A stretch of 64,000 nt of DNA, taken from JAGTRP01 sp035255045 (GTDB lineage Bacteria; Pseudomonadota; Gammaproteobacteria; Burkholderiales; Rhodocyclaceae). The notes under the pieces were generated by a model. That model had not been told where the DNA came from. It did not search any database and saw nothing but the letters and a program-made list of their open reading frames with translations. A program made the position numbers and the translations under genes. The stretch is taken from contig DATFAA010000139.1 of assembly GCA_035255045.1 (NCBI GenBank), positions 62,001 through 126,000 on the forward strand. The letters are read 5' to 3'. This document shows positions 48,267 to 58,010 of the stretch, one piece after another. How positions within the stretch are numbered: position 1 is the first letter of the stretch; every line of letters begins with the position of its first letter.

Positions 48267-49096
48267 GAAGCACGCGGGCATTGGCCATGATGGCCCTGTC
48301 GCTCCTCGCCGGGCTGGCCGCCGTCTTCCTGGGCGCCCAATGGCTCAACGGCCGGGCGGTGCAGACGGTGCAGGTGGCGGTGGCGGCCCGGGACATCGAC
48401 CTGGGCTCCCCCCTCAACGCCACCCAGGTGGAGATGGTGGACTGGCCGAAGGAAAACACCCCCGCCGGCGCCTTTGCCAGCCGCGCCGCCCTCGACGGCC
48501 GGGTCCTCAAGACCAGCCTGGTGCGGGGCGAGCCCATCGTCGAGGCCAAGCTCGCCCCGGCCGGTGCCAAGGGCGGCCTGTCGGCGGTCATCAAGGAGGG
48601 CAAGCGGGCGGTGACGGTGCGGGTGAACGAGGTGGTGGGGGTCGCCGGCTTCGCCTTGCCCGGCAACTACGTGGACGTCATGGTCAACCTGGCCGACAGC
48701 CGGAGCGAGCAGGTCTCGAAGATCGTCCTCGAGCGCATCCTGGTGCTGGCCGTCGCCCAGGAGGCCAACCAGGACCAGACCCGGCCCAAGGTGGTCAATG
48801 CCGTGACCCTGGAAGTGACCCCCGAGGAGGCGGAAAAACTCGACCTGGTGCGCAACGTCGGCACCCTCTCCCTGGTCTTGCGCAACCAGATGGACGCCCG
48901 CCCGACCCCGACGGTGGGCGCTTCCAGGCAGGACATCCTGCGGGTATCCGCCGCCGCGGTGGCGGTGGACCCGCCGCCGAAGAAGGCCGTGGTCCGCCGC
49001 CGGCCACCGGCGGCGAAACCGCCCGACGAGGGGGTGGGCAAGGTGATCGTCATCCGCGGCCTGCAGAAATCCGAAGTGGAAACCGAAACCAGATAA
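48263..49096 (+). CDS. cpaB: CpaB/RcpC, Tad pilus assembly protein
   Basis: This 277-residue protein has one N-terminal TM/signal segment (residues 8-28), an SAF domain (about 35-100, VAARDIDLGSPLNATQVEMVDWP) and the RcpC domain (about 110-220, VRVNEVVGVAGFALPGNYVDVMV), followed by a Pro/Lys-rich tail. CpaB works with the secretin CpaC in the periplasm and is thought to contact peptidoglycan. AGGAGG precedes the ATG. Confidence 0.93.
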   Translation: MRSTRALAMMALSLLAGLAAVFLGAQWLNGRAVQTVQVAVAARDIDLGSPLNATQVEMVDWPKENTPAGAFASRAALDGRVLKTSLVRGEPIVEAKLAPAGAKGGLSAVIKEGKRAVTVRVNEVVGVAGFALPGNYVDVMVNLADSRSEQVSKIVLERILVLAVAQEANQDQTRPKVVNAVTLEVTPEEAEKLDLVRNVGTLSLVLRNQMDARPTPTVGASRQDILRVSAAAVAVDPPPKKAVVRRRPPAAKPPDEGVGKVIVIRGLQKSEVETETR

Positions 49097-49122
49097 GCGC
49101 CCGACAGGGGAGGAAAAGAATA

Positions 49123-50697
49123 ATGGCAATGGAAATAAGCGGCGCCCTCGCCGGCATCGGGGGCCGGCGCCTGGCGGCGGCCGTCGCCCTGGCCGGCGCC
49201 CTCCTGGCCCCGGCCTGGGGAGCCCAGACGCCGGCCCCGGCGCCGGCCACCGCCGTCCCCGAGCCGGCCAGGGTGGGCGAGGCCATCCAGCTCGTCATCG
49301 GCAAGTCCACCCTGCTGCGGCTGCCGGCGCCGGTGGAGCGCATCTCGGTGGGCAACCCCATGGTCGCCGACGTCACCCTCATCAGCCCGGTGGAGCTGTA
49401 CCTGCTGGGCAAGACCTTCGGCTCCACCAACCTCATCCTGTGGACCCGGGGGGGAGGGGCCACCATCGTGGACGTGGCGGTGAACCTGGACGCCGCCTTC
49501 CTCCAGAGCCGCCTGCGGGAGCTGCTGCCCGGCGAGGACGGCATCAAGGTAAGCTCCGCCGCCGATTCCATCGTCCTCTCCGGCGTGGTCTCCAGTTCGG
49601 TGCGGGCCGGCCAGGCGGTGGAAATCGCCGAGGCCCTGCTGGCCAACCCCAACCGCGGCCTCAACATGCCGGCGGTGGCGGGGGACAAGGCGGTGGCCCC
49701 GGGGACCCAGATCGCCGTCAGCCAGGCCACCCTGCCGGGGGGAGCCAGCACCGCCAAGCCCCGGGTGGTGAATATGCTCAGGGTGGCGGAGCCCCAGCAG
49801 GTGATGCTGGAGGTGAAGGTGGCCGAGGTCCAGAAGACCCTCCTCGACAAGCTGGGGGTGCAGGTCAGCTCCAACCTGGCCCGGGGCAGCTTTTCCACCA
49901 GCCTGCTCACCGGCTTCCTCACCAACAGCGTCGGCAGCCTGGCGGCGGGCGTCACCCGCGGCAACTTCGGCTACAACGTCACCCTCGACGCCGCCAAGAA
50001 GGACGGCCTCATCAAGGTCCTGGCGGAGCCCAACATCGTCGCCATCAGCGGCCAGGAGGCCAGCTTCCTGGCCGGCGGCAAGATCTTCCTGCCGGTGGCC
50101 AGCAGCCCCAACCCCCTCACCGGCGTGGTCACCATCACCCTGGAGGAAAAGGAATTCGGGGTCGGGCTCAAGTTCACCCCCACCGTGCTGGAAGGGGGGC
50201 GCATCAACCTCAAGGTGGCGCCGGAGGTGTCGGAACTGTCCCAGACCGGCACCCCCTTCACCACCATCAACAACGTCACCGCCGTGCTGCCCTCCATGAC
50301 CACCCGCCGGGCCCAGACCACCGTCCAGCTCGGGGACGGCCAGAGCCTGGCCATCGCCGGCCTGATCAAGAACAACATGAGCGAAACCATCAACCGCTTC
50401 CCGGTGGTCGGCGAGGTTCCCATCCTCGGCGCCCTGTTCCGCAGCAACGAGTTCCAGACCGATCAGAGCGAACTGATGTTCGTCATCACCCCACGGCTGG
50501 TGAAGCCCCTGCCGCCCAACTACGCCCTGCCGACGGACAACTTCGTGCCCCCCGGCCGGGGCGAGTTCTTCCTGAACGGCCAGATGGAAGGGGCTCCCCC
50601 CGCCGCCAGCCCGCCCGGCGCGGCGACGGAGCCCCCGCCCCTGGCGCCGCCCACCGCCAGCCTGGGCACCCCCGTCGGCGGCTTCGAAGTGAAGTGA
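49123..50697 (+). CDS. cpaC: CpaC/RcpA, Tad pilus outer-membrane secretin
   Basis: This 524-residue secretin has a signal peptide (ending AWGA, about residue 34), a BON-like/N0 segment with KSTLLRLPAPVERISVGNPMVADV, a second domain (about 125-190) and the secretin core (about 260-470, RVAEPQQVMLEVKVAEVQ, VQLGDGQSLAIAGLI, PVVGEVPILGALFRS). A Pro/Ala-rich C-terminal tail follows. It forms the outer-membrane channel for the Flp pilus. GGGAGGAA precedes the ATG. Confidence 0.94.
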   Translation: MAMEISGALAGIGGRRLAAAVALAGALLAPAWGAQTPAPAPATAVPEPARVGEAIQLVIGKSTLLRLPAPVERISVGNPMVADVTLISPVELYLLGKTFGSTNLILWTRGGGATIVDVAVNLDAAFLQSRLRELLPGEDGIKVSSAADSIVLSGVVSSSVRAGQAVEIAEALLANPNRGLNMPAVAGDKAVAPGTQIAVSQATLPGGASTAKPRVVNMLRVAEPQQVMLEVKVAEVQKTLLDKLGVQVSSNLARGSFSTSLLTGFLTNSVGSLAAGVTRGNFGYNVTLDAAKKDGLIKVLAEPNIVAISGQEASFLAGGKIFLPVASSPNPLTGVVTITLEEKEFGVGLKFTPTVLEGGRINLKVAPEVSELSQTGTPFTTINNVTAVLPSMTTRRAQTTVQLGDGQSLAIAGLIKNNMSETINRFPVVGEVPILGALFRSNEFQTDQSELMFVITPRLVKPLPPNYALPTDNFVPPGRGEFFLNGQMEGAPPAASPPGAATEPPPLAPPTASLGTPVGGFEVK

Positions 50698-50708
50698 GGA
50701 CAAGGGCC

Positions 50709-50972
50709 ATGAAGACCACTCCCGCCATCCTGCTCGGCGCCGCCCTGGCCGCCGGCTGCGCTTCCACCACCCCCAATTACGACCGGCATTTCGGCGCTGC
50801 CGTGCGCACGGCCCGGGCCCAGCAGACCATCAACCCCGACGCCTCCCGCAACACCGAGCCGCCGGCGGGCATCGACGGCGTCGCCGCCAAGGAGGCCATG
50901 GGCCAGTACCGGGAAAGCTTCCAGGCGCCGCCCCCCACCTTCAACGTCATCAACATCGGCGCGGGACGCTAG
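50709..50972 (+). CDS. Small Tad-locus lipoprotein
   Basis: This 87-residue lipoprotein has a lipobox AAGC (Cys17) and no larger domain. The C-terminal half carries a pattern (GIDGVAAKEAMGQYRESF and PPPTFNVINIG) that I associate with small lipoproteins of Tad loci. It lies between the secretin and the TadE genes and may act as a pilotin-like or secretin-associated factor, as RcpB or CpaD-type proteins do elsewhere. This is inferred from context. Confidence 0.75.
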   Translation: MKTTPAILLGAALAAGCASTTPNYDRHFGAAVRTARAQQTINPDASRNTEPPAGIDGVAAKEAMGQYRESFQAPPPTFNVINIGAGR

Positions 50973-50979
50973 GGAAATC

Positions 50980-51477
50980 ATGGCGGGAGCGAGGCTTTCC
51001 AGCCCGGCGGGCAACGATCGGGGTTCGGCCACCCTGGAGTTCGCCCTGGTGGCGCCGGTCTTTCTCTTCGTCCTCATGGCGGCCATGGAGATGGGCATCC
51101 TTTTCTGGGTCAATCTCAGCATGCAGCACGCCGTCCGGGAGGGGGCGCGCTATGCCGTCACCGGCCAGAAGAACCTCGACCAGAGCCAGGACGGCGCCCA
51201 GCGCTACCGGGCGGTGCTCCAGGCCATCCAGGACGCCTCCATGGGGCTCTACCGCAAGGTCGCGCCGGTCATTTCCGTCGGCATCAACGGCGGCACGCTG
51301 CAGTCCTACGGAAGTGCCTCCCTCTACGGCGGCGCCATGTTCGGCGGCCCCGGCGACGTGGTGGTCCTGCGCCTGGACTGCACCTGGCCCATCCTCACCC
51401 CCCTGATGCAGCCCTTCTTCGAGGGCGGGAAATACCGCTTCAGCGTCGCCGCCACCATGCGCAACGAGGCCTTCTGA
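50980..51477 (+). CDS. TadE-like pseudopilin 1
   Basis: This 165-residue protein has the TadE motif NDRGSATLEFALVAPVFLFVLM near the N-terminus: a processing Gly followed by a Glu five residues later and a hydrophobic helix, then the conserved VREGARYAVTG segment. It should be cleaved by the Tad prepilin peptidase and sit in the inner membrane with a periplasmic C-terminal domain. It lies 7 bp after the lipoprotein gene and 2 bp before the next TadE-like gene. Confidence 0.88.
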   Translation: MAGARLSSPAGNDRGSATLEFALVAPVFLFVLMAAMEMGILFWVNLSMQHAVREGARYAVTGQKNLDQSQDGAQRYRAVLQAIQDASMGLYRKVAPVISVGINGGTLQSYGSASLYGGAMFGGPGDVVVLRLDCTWPILTPLMQPFFEGGKYRFSVAATMRNEAF

Positions 51478-51479
51478 CC

Positions 51480-52106
51480 ATGGCCGGCAGCCTTGGGAAC
51501 AGCCGGAAGCGGGCGGCCGGGGCGGCGGCGGTGGAGCTGGCCGTGGTCCTGCCGGTGCTGCTCATGCTGGCGCTGCCGGTGGTGGACTTCGCCCGGGCCA
51601 TCCAGGCCGAGCTCATCCTGGCCAGCATCAGCCGCGAGGGGGCGAGCCTCGCTTCCCGGAGCGGCATGCCGCCCCAGAACATCCTCTCCGCCCTGGCTGC
51701 CACCTCCCCGCCCCTGGACATGCCCGGCAAGGGGATGATCTACATCACCAAGATCATGGGCCACCAGGAGGGCGGCGGCGTCAGGAGCGTGGTGCTGGAA
51801 CAGCACCGCTGGGCCCAGGGCTGGCGCCAGAGCGCCTACAGCCCGGCGAGCGCCATCTGGAATTGCGGCAGCGGCGGCACCTCCTGGGCCACCGGTACCG
51901 ACGCGGGTGGCAGCTGCCAGGGCCTGCCGGGGGCGAGCAACGCGTCCCCCACGGCCAACGTCATGCCCGGCAAATTGGCCGACGGCGAGCTGGTCTATGC
52001 GGTGGAGGCCTTCTACCGCTTCTCGGGGCTGTTCGGCGGCCTCGACGTGGGTTTTGGCGCCGTCCCCAGGCTGGGGCCGGACCTCTATTCCATGGCTGTG
52101 TTCTGA
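51480..52106 (+). CDS. TadE/TadF-like pseudopilin 2
   Basis: This 208-residue protein has a TadE-type N-terminus (RAAGAAAVELAVVLPVLLMLALPVVDFARA; Gly14 as likely processing site, Glu at mature position 5) and ISREGASLASRSG after the helix. The longer periplasmic part contains two Cys residues (WNCGSGG and GGSCQG) that could form a disulfide. Its position after the first TadE gene suggests it fills the TadF role. Confidence 0.86.
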   Translation: MAGSLGNSRKRAAGAAAVELAVVLPVLLMLALPVVDFARAIQAELILASISREGASLASRSGMPPQNILSALAATSPPLDMPGKGMIYITKIMGHQEGGGVRSVVLEQHRWAQGWRQSAYSPASAIWNCGSGGTSWATGTDAGGSCQGLPGASNASPTANVMPGKLADGELVYAVEAFYRFSGLFGGLDVGFGAVPRLGPDLYSMAVF

Positions 52107-52116
52107 GGGAGCGGCG

Positions 52117-53475
52117 ATGGACCGGGCCAGAGCCATCCTCCCCGTTCTCCGGCGCCAGGCCGGCCAGATCCTCATCATGACGGGGCTCAGCATGGCCGCC
52201 CTGGTGGCTGCCGTCGGCCTCGCCCTCGATTCGGGGGTCGGCTACCTGGTCAAGGCCAAGCTCAATGCCGCCGTCGATGCGGCGGGGATCGCCGCCGCCC
52301 GGGCCGTGACCCTGGGCAACGACCAGGCCACCCAGACCGCCAACGCCGTCGCCGCCGCCCGGCGCTTCTTCGCCGCCAACTATCCCGACGGCTATCTGGG
52401 GACCAGCCCGCAGTTCAGCGACCCGACCGTGGCCTTCGACCGGGGCAAGATCACCATCGCCACCTCGGCCCAGGCCGTCATGCCGGTGCGCTTCATGGGC
52501 ATCGCCGGGGTGAATGCCATCAATGTCGGGGCCCGGGCCGAGACGGTGCGGAAGGACCTCGACCTGGCCTTCGTCATGGACACCTCCGGCTCCATGTCCG
52601 GGGTGGCCGCCAAGGTGAGGGCGGCGGCCAAGTCCTTTGTGGACCACTTCAACCCGGTGACCGACCGGGTGGCCCTCGTCCACTTCTCCGCCGGTGCCGT
52701 GGTGGACGACCCGATCCGGCTGGTGGACCGGGGTTTCGACCGGGCGACGGTGAAGCGGCACATCCAGAATTTCGATTTCAGCGGCTTCACCAACCACGCC
52801 GAAGGGATGTGGCACGGCCGCGACCAGCTCAACAGCATTTCCCAGGTAAACCGTTCCACCCTGCGGGTCATCGTCTTCTTCTCGGACGGCTCGCCCAACA
52901 CCTTCGCCTCCTATTTCGACCAGATGAACTGCGCCGGCGCTGTCGCCACCGGCGACGGCGAGCCGAACGGCACGCCCTACGGCCTCTATGACCGCAAGCA
53001 GCAGGACAGGATGAAGCCTTCCTGCGACAAGAGCTACAGGATCGCCGACGCCATCCAGACGCTGCCCGACGATTTCACCCCGCCCTCCGGCAACGTCGTC
53101 GAGTTTCCCATCGTCACCCACCAGCCGCGGAACGTGAGCAGCAACCCGAGCTGGCGGAACATCAACCTGGCGGCGCGGAACCTGCCGGAAGCCATCGCCG
53201 CCAAGGCCAGGAGCGAGGGCATCTACATATTCACCCTGGGCCTCGGCGCCCTGCTGAAGGACACCCTGGGGGTGCCGGACCCGAGCGGCACCAAGACCGG
53301 CGAGGACCTGCTGAAGTGCATGGCCAACACGGGGAGCGCTGTCCCCGACAGCCTGCCGGCCCGCTGCCACGACCCGGCCAAGCCCCAGGGCATCTACTGC
53401 TACGCCGCCACCGAGGACGACCTGCAACCGTGCTTCTCCCAGTTGGCGTCGGAAATCTTGCGCCTCACCAAATGA
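52117..53475 (+). CDS. TadG-like protein with von Willebrand factor A domain
   Basis: This 452-residue protein starts with a Tad/TadG-like segment (QAGQILIMTGLSMAALVAAVGLALDSG) that forms one membrane helix, then DAAGIAAARA typical of TadG. A periplasmic or surface vWA domain begins near residue 147, with a complete MIDAS start DTSGSMS (155-161) and VFFSDGSPN later. A cysteine-rich insert and C-terminus (six or more Cys) suggest disulfides. TadG proteins anchor or cap the Tad machine; the vWA domain could mediate adhesion. The start at 52117 follows GGGAGCGGCG and lies 10 bp after the previous stop. Confidence 0.87.
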   Translation: MDRARAILPVLRRQAGQILIMTGLSMAALVAAVGLALDSGVGYLVKAKLNAAVDAAGIAAARAVTLGNDQATQTANAVAAARRFFAANYPDGYLGTSPQFSDPTVAFDRGKITIATSAQAVMPVRFMGIAGVNAINVGARAETVRKDLDLAFVMDTSGSMSGVAAKVRAAAKSFVDHFNPVTDRVALVHFSAGAVVDDPIRLVDRGFDRATVKRHIQNFDFSGFTNHAEGMWHGRDQLNSISQVNRSTLRVIVFFSDGSPNTFASYFDQMNCAGAVATGDGEPNGTPYGLYDRKQQDRMKPSCDKSYRIADAIQTLPDDFTPPSGNVVEFPIVTHQPRNVSSNPSWRNINLAARNLPEAIAAKARSEGIYIFTLGLGALLKDTLGVPDPSGTKTGEDLLKCMANTGSAVPDSLPARCHDPAKPQGIYCYAATEDDLQPCFSQLASEILRLTK

Positions 53476-53534
53476 ATCCCGGCAAGGAAATGCACCCGTT
53501 GTTCCACTGGCAAGACAAGAAGGAGTCGCTGTGA
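53472..53534 (+). CDS. Possible 20-residue coupling ORF between tadG and cpaE
   Basis: The ATG overlaps the tadG stop (ATGA, 53472-53475), and the TGA overlaps the GTG start of cpaE (GTGA, 53531-53534). The predicted peptide (MNPGKEMHPLFHWQDKKESL) has no family. It bridges the 55-bp gap exactly and contains the AAGGAG ribosome binding site of cpaE, so translating ribosomes could couple the two genes. It may be chance. Confidence 0.35.
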   Translation: MNPGKEMHPLFHWQDKKESL

Positions 53535-54694
53535 GAATCGCCATCCACTACAACAAAGCCGAAACCCTGGCAGCCCTGCGCGCCATCCTCGACGGTCGGG
53601 AAGACATCGACGTGGCGGTGCCGGGGGGCGAACTGGCCCAGTGGGCCCAGGGCGGGGCGGCCGACATCCCCTACGACCTGCTGCTGGTCGAAAGCGAGGA
53701 GACGGCGGCGGAACTGGAACTGCTGGAGAGCATCACCTGCCGGCATCCCCGGCTGGCGGTGGTTCTCCTTGCCGCCGACCCGGGCAAGGACTTCCTGCTC
53801 CAGGCCATGCGCGCCGGCGCCCGGGAGGTGATTGCCCTGCCGCTGCGGGACGAGGCCCTCGTCAGCGTGGTCGAGCGCATGCGCCAGCGCAGCGGCTTCC
53901 AGGCGGCCCGGCGCCGGGGCAAGGTGCTGGTCTTCCAGTCCAGCAAGGGCGGCAGCGGCGGCACCTTCCTGGCCTCCAACTTCGCCTACATGCTTTCCCA
54001 GCAGGGGCGGCGCACGGCCCTCATCGACCTCAACCTGCAGTTCGGGGATGCCGCCATGCACGTCTGCGACGGCGTCGGCGGCAGCGTCGCCGACGTGGCC
54101 CAGCAGATCCAGCGCCTGGACGGCGACTTCCTGATGTCCAGCATGGTCCGGGTGACCTCCCACTTCAGCGTCCTGGCCTCGCCGGAGTCCCCGGACCAGG
54201 CGGTGGGCATCCGCCCCGATTTCGTCGGCCGCCTGCTGGAGGTGGCCCGGGAGCGCTTCGACTACGTGGTGGTGGATGTGGACCGCACCATCGATCCCAT
54301 CTGCGTCCGCGTCCTCGACGAGGCCGACAGCATCATGCTGGTGGTCCAGCTGACCCTGCCCTTCATCCGGGATGCCAAGCGCCTGCTGGCGGTGTTCGAC
54401 TCCCTCAACTATCCCCGCAGCAAGGTGCGGCTGGTGGTGAACCGCTACCAGAAGGGGGGCGAGATCACCCTGGGGGATGTGGAGGCCACCCTCGGCATCC
54501 CGGTGCTCCACACCATCCCCAACAGCTTCCAGGCGGTGGCGGCCTCGGTGAACCAGGGCAAGCCCATGGCCGTCCTCCATCCCCGGGACCGGGTCACCCA
54601 GAGCCTCACGGACATGGTCCGCCAGCTGGAGCCCCGGCCGGAGAACGCCGCCGGCGGCCGCTGGTTCAGCCGCCTGTTCCCCAGAACCGCGTGA
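53531..54694 (+). CDS. cpaE: CpaE/TadZ, Tad pilus localisation ATPase-like protein
   Basis: This 387-residue cytoplasmic protein has an N-terminal atypical receiver domain (about residues 1-120) and a ParA/MinD-like domain (about 130-370). The deviant Walker A reads KGGSGGT (139-145), lacking the usual Lys before Thr, as in other non-canonical TadZ proteins; ALIDLNLQFGDAA and YVVVDVDRT follow. TadZ/CpaE marks the cell pole for Tad assembly. The start is GTG with AAGGAG upstream. Confidence 0.92.
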   Translation: MRIAIHYNKAETLAALRAILDGREDIDVAVPGGELAQWAQGGAADIPYDLLLVESEETAAELELLESITCRHPRLAVVLLAADPGKDFLLQAMRAGAREVIALPLRDEALVSVVERMRQRSGFQAARRRGKVLVFQSSKGGSGGTFLASNFAYMLSQQGRRTALIDLNLQFGDAAMHVCDGVGGSVADVAQQIQRLDGDFLMSSMVRVTSHFSVLASPESPDQAVGIRPDFVGRLLEVARERFDYVVVDVDRTIDPICVRVLDEADSIMLVVQLTLPFIRDAKRLLAVFDSLNYPRSKVRLVVNRYQKGGEITLGDVEATLGIPVLHTIPNSFQAVAASVNQGKPMAVLHPRDRVTQSLTDMVRQLEPRPENAAGGRWFSRLFPRTA

Positions 54695-54710
54695 CTAAAG
54701 GAGAAGATCG

Positions 54711-56069
<1,359 letters not shown>

Positions 56070-56075
56070 GACGCC

Positions 56076-57050
56076 ATGGACCCTCTCTACTACCTCACCG
56101 TGGTATGCGGCTTCCTGGCGGTGGTGCTGGCCCTGGAGGGACTGTACCTGGCCTGGGACAGTCGCCGCGGCCCCCGGGCCCGGCGCATCGAGGAGCGCCT
56201 GCGGGCGGTGTCGGCCGGGGCCGTCGCCGGTTCCCCGGCCCCCCTCCTGAAGCGGCGCGCCCTGGGCGACCTGCCGGCGGTGGAGCGGCTCCTGGCCCGC
56301 ATCCAGCCTTCCCGCAGCCTGGACGCCCTCCTGCAGCAGGCGGGTTCGGAAATGACCGTGGCCAGATTCCTGGGGGTGGCGGCGGCGACGGCCGCCGCGG
56401 GCTTCCTGGCACCCCAGGCCCTGGGCCTGCCCCCGGCCTGGGTGCCGCTGTTCGTGGCCCTGTTCGCCGCCCTGCCATGGCTCTTCCTGGCGGCGAAGCG
56501 GCGCCGCCGCCTGCACAGGTTCGAGCGCCAGCTGCCCGAGGCCCTCGACCTCATTTCCCGCTCCATGCGGGCCGGCCATTCCTTCCCGAGCGGGCTGGAA
56601 ATGGTGGTCAACGAGGGCCGGCCACCCATCTCCGTCGAGTTCAGGAAGACCTCCGACGAGGTCAATTTCGGCATTTCCGTCCAGGAGGCCCTGCACAACC
56701 TGGCGCGCCGGGTGCCGAGCACGGACCTGCGCTACTTCGTGGTGGCCGTCCTCATCCAGCGGGAAACGGGGGGCAACCTGACCGAGCTGCTGGACAGCCT
56801 CTCGGCCCTCATCCGCAAGCGCTTCCAGCTCCTCGAGAAGGTCCGGGCCCTGTCGGCGGAGGGCCGGGTGTCGGGCTGGATCCTGGGGATCATGCCCTTC
56901 TTCATGGCGGTGGTGATCAACGTGGTGAATCCCAACTACCTCCAGCTCCTGCTGGACGATCCACTGGGCATGGACCTGGTCATCGGCGCCGTGGTCTTCA
57001 TGGCCTTCGGCGTCCTGTGGATGTGGCGCATCGTCAAGATCAGGGTCTAG
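56076..57050 (+). CDS. tadB: TadB, Tad pilus inner-membrane platform protein
   Basis: This 324-residue T2SSF-domain protein has a TM helix at the N-terminus (about residues 7-27), helices at about 115-150, the cytoplasmic T2SSF domain (RFERQLPEALDLISRSMRAGHSF near residue 175) and two C-terminal TM helices ending with MWRIVKIRV. With TadC it forms the platform turned by TadA. Confidence 0.95.
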   Translation: MDPLYYLTVVCGFLAVVLALEGLYLAWDSRRGPRARRIEERLRAVSAGAVAGSPAPLLKRRALGDLPAVERLLARIQPSRSLDALLQQAGSEMTVARFLGVAAATAAAGFLAPQALGLPPAWVPLFVALFAALPWLFLAAKRRRRLHRFERQLPEALDLISRSMRAGHSFPSGLEMVVNEGRPPISVEFRKTSDEVNFGISVQEALHNLARRVPSTDLRYFVVAVLIQRETGGNLTELLDSLSALIRKRFQLLEKVRALSAEGRVSGWILGIMPFFMAVVINVVNPNYLQLLLDDPLGMDLVIGAVVFMAFGVLWMWRIVKIRV

Positions 57051-57060
57051 GAGGCCGGCC

Positions 57061-57996
57061 ATGACCAACGTGGACATGCTCTACCTGGCGATGATCTTCA
57101 TCGCCGTCGCCAGCGGCGTTCTCGGCGCCGCCAACTACTTCTTCCGCCCCCGGGTGGCGCCCCAGCGCCTCAAGGGGGAAAGCCCGGAGCAGCCGGCCGA
57201 GGCCGAGCCGGCCTGGCAGGCCACGGTGGTGAAGCTGGCCGAGCCGGTGGCCAAGCTCATGGCGCCGGAGGGCAATGCCGAGGAATACTCCCGCCTGCGG
57301 CTGCGCTTCCTCAATGCCGGCTTCCGCCAGCGTTCCGCCATCCCCGTCTATTTCGCGGCCAAGGCGGTGCTGGCCCTGGCCCTGCCCCTGCTGGCGGTGA
57401 TCGCCCTGGAGGTGGTGGACATCGAGATGGACGGCACCCTGCTGCTGATCACGCTTCTGGCCGCCGCCGCCCTGGGGCTCATCCTGCCGTCCTTCATCCT
57501 GGACCACCTGGTCCGCCGCCGCCAGCGCCTCCTGTTCGACGCCTTTCCCGATGTCACCGACCTGCTGGTGGTGTGCATGGAGGCGGGGCTCGGCCTCGAT
57601 GCCGCCATCGCCCGCACCGCCGAGGAAATGCGGGTGTGCACCCCGGCCCTGGCCGACGAGCTGCATCTGGTCATGCTGGAACTGCGGGTCGGCGCCAGCC
57701 GGGAGCAGGCCCTGCGCAACCTCGCCCAGCGCACCGGCCTGGAGGACATCGGCTCCCTGGTCGGCATGCTGGTCCAGAGCGACCGCTTCGGCACCAATGT
57801 CGCCGATGCCCTGCGAGTCCACGCCGAGTCCCTGCGCATCCACCGCCACACGCTGGCGGAGGAGGCGGCCGCCAAGGTCGCGGTCAAGCTCGTCTTCCCG
57901 GTGGTGCTGTGCATCTTCCCCGCCCTCATGCTGGTGCTCGGGGGGCCGCCCTTCATCGCCATCTACCGCAATTTCCTGCCCATGCTCGGCGGCTGA
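57061..57996 (+). CDS. tadC: TadC, Tad pilus inner-membrane platform protein
   Basis: This 311-residue T2SSF-domain protein pairs with TadB. It has an N-terminal TM helix (about residues 7-28), a pair of helices at about 98-145, and the T2SSF motif FDAFPDVTDLLVVCMEAGLGLDAA, followed by a C-terminal TM helix near 275-300. AGGAGGCC precedes the ATG. Confidence 0.95.
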   Translation: MTNVDMLYLAMIFIAVASGVLGAANYFFRPRVAPQRLKGESPEQPAEAEPAWQATVVKLAEPVAKLMAPEGNAEEYSRLRLRFLNAGFRQRSAIPVYFAAKAVLALALPLLAVIALEVVDIEMDGTLLLITLLAAAALGLILPSFILDHLVRRRQRLLFDAFPDVTDLLVVCMEAGLGLDAAIARTAEEMRVCTPALADELHLVMLELRVGASREQALRNLAQRTGLEDIGSLVGMLVQSDRFGTNVADALRVHAESLRIHRHTLAEEAAAKVAVKLVFPVVLCIFPALMLVLGGPPFIAIYRNFLPMLGG

Positions 57997-58010
57997 CCCA
58001 AGGAGACACC

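Noticed and set aside
53531..54694. Missing Walker A lysine in CpaE read as a broken gene
   Set aside because: TadZ/CpaE proteins often have non-canonical P-loops, and the frame is intact.
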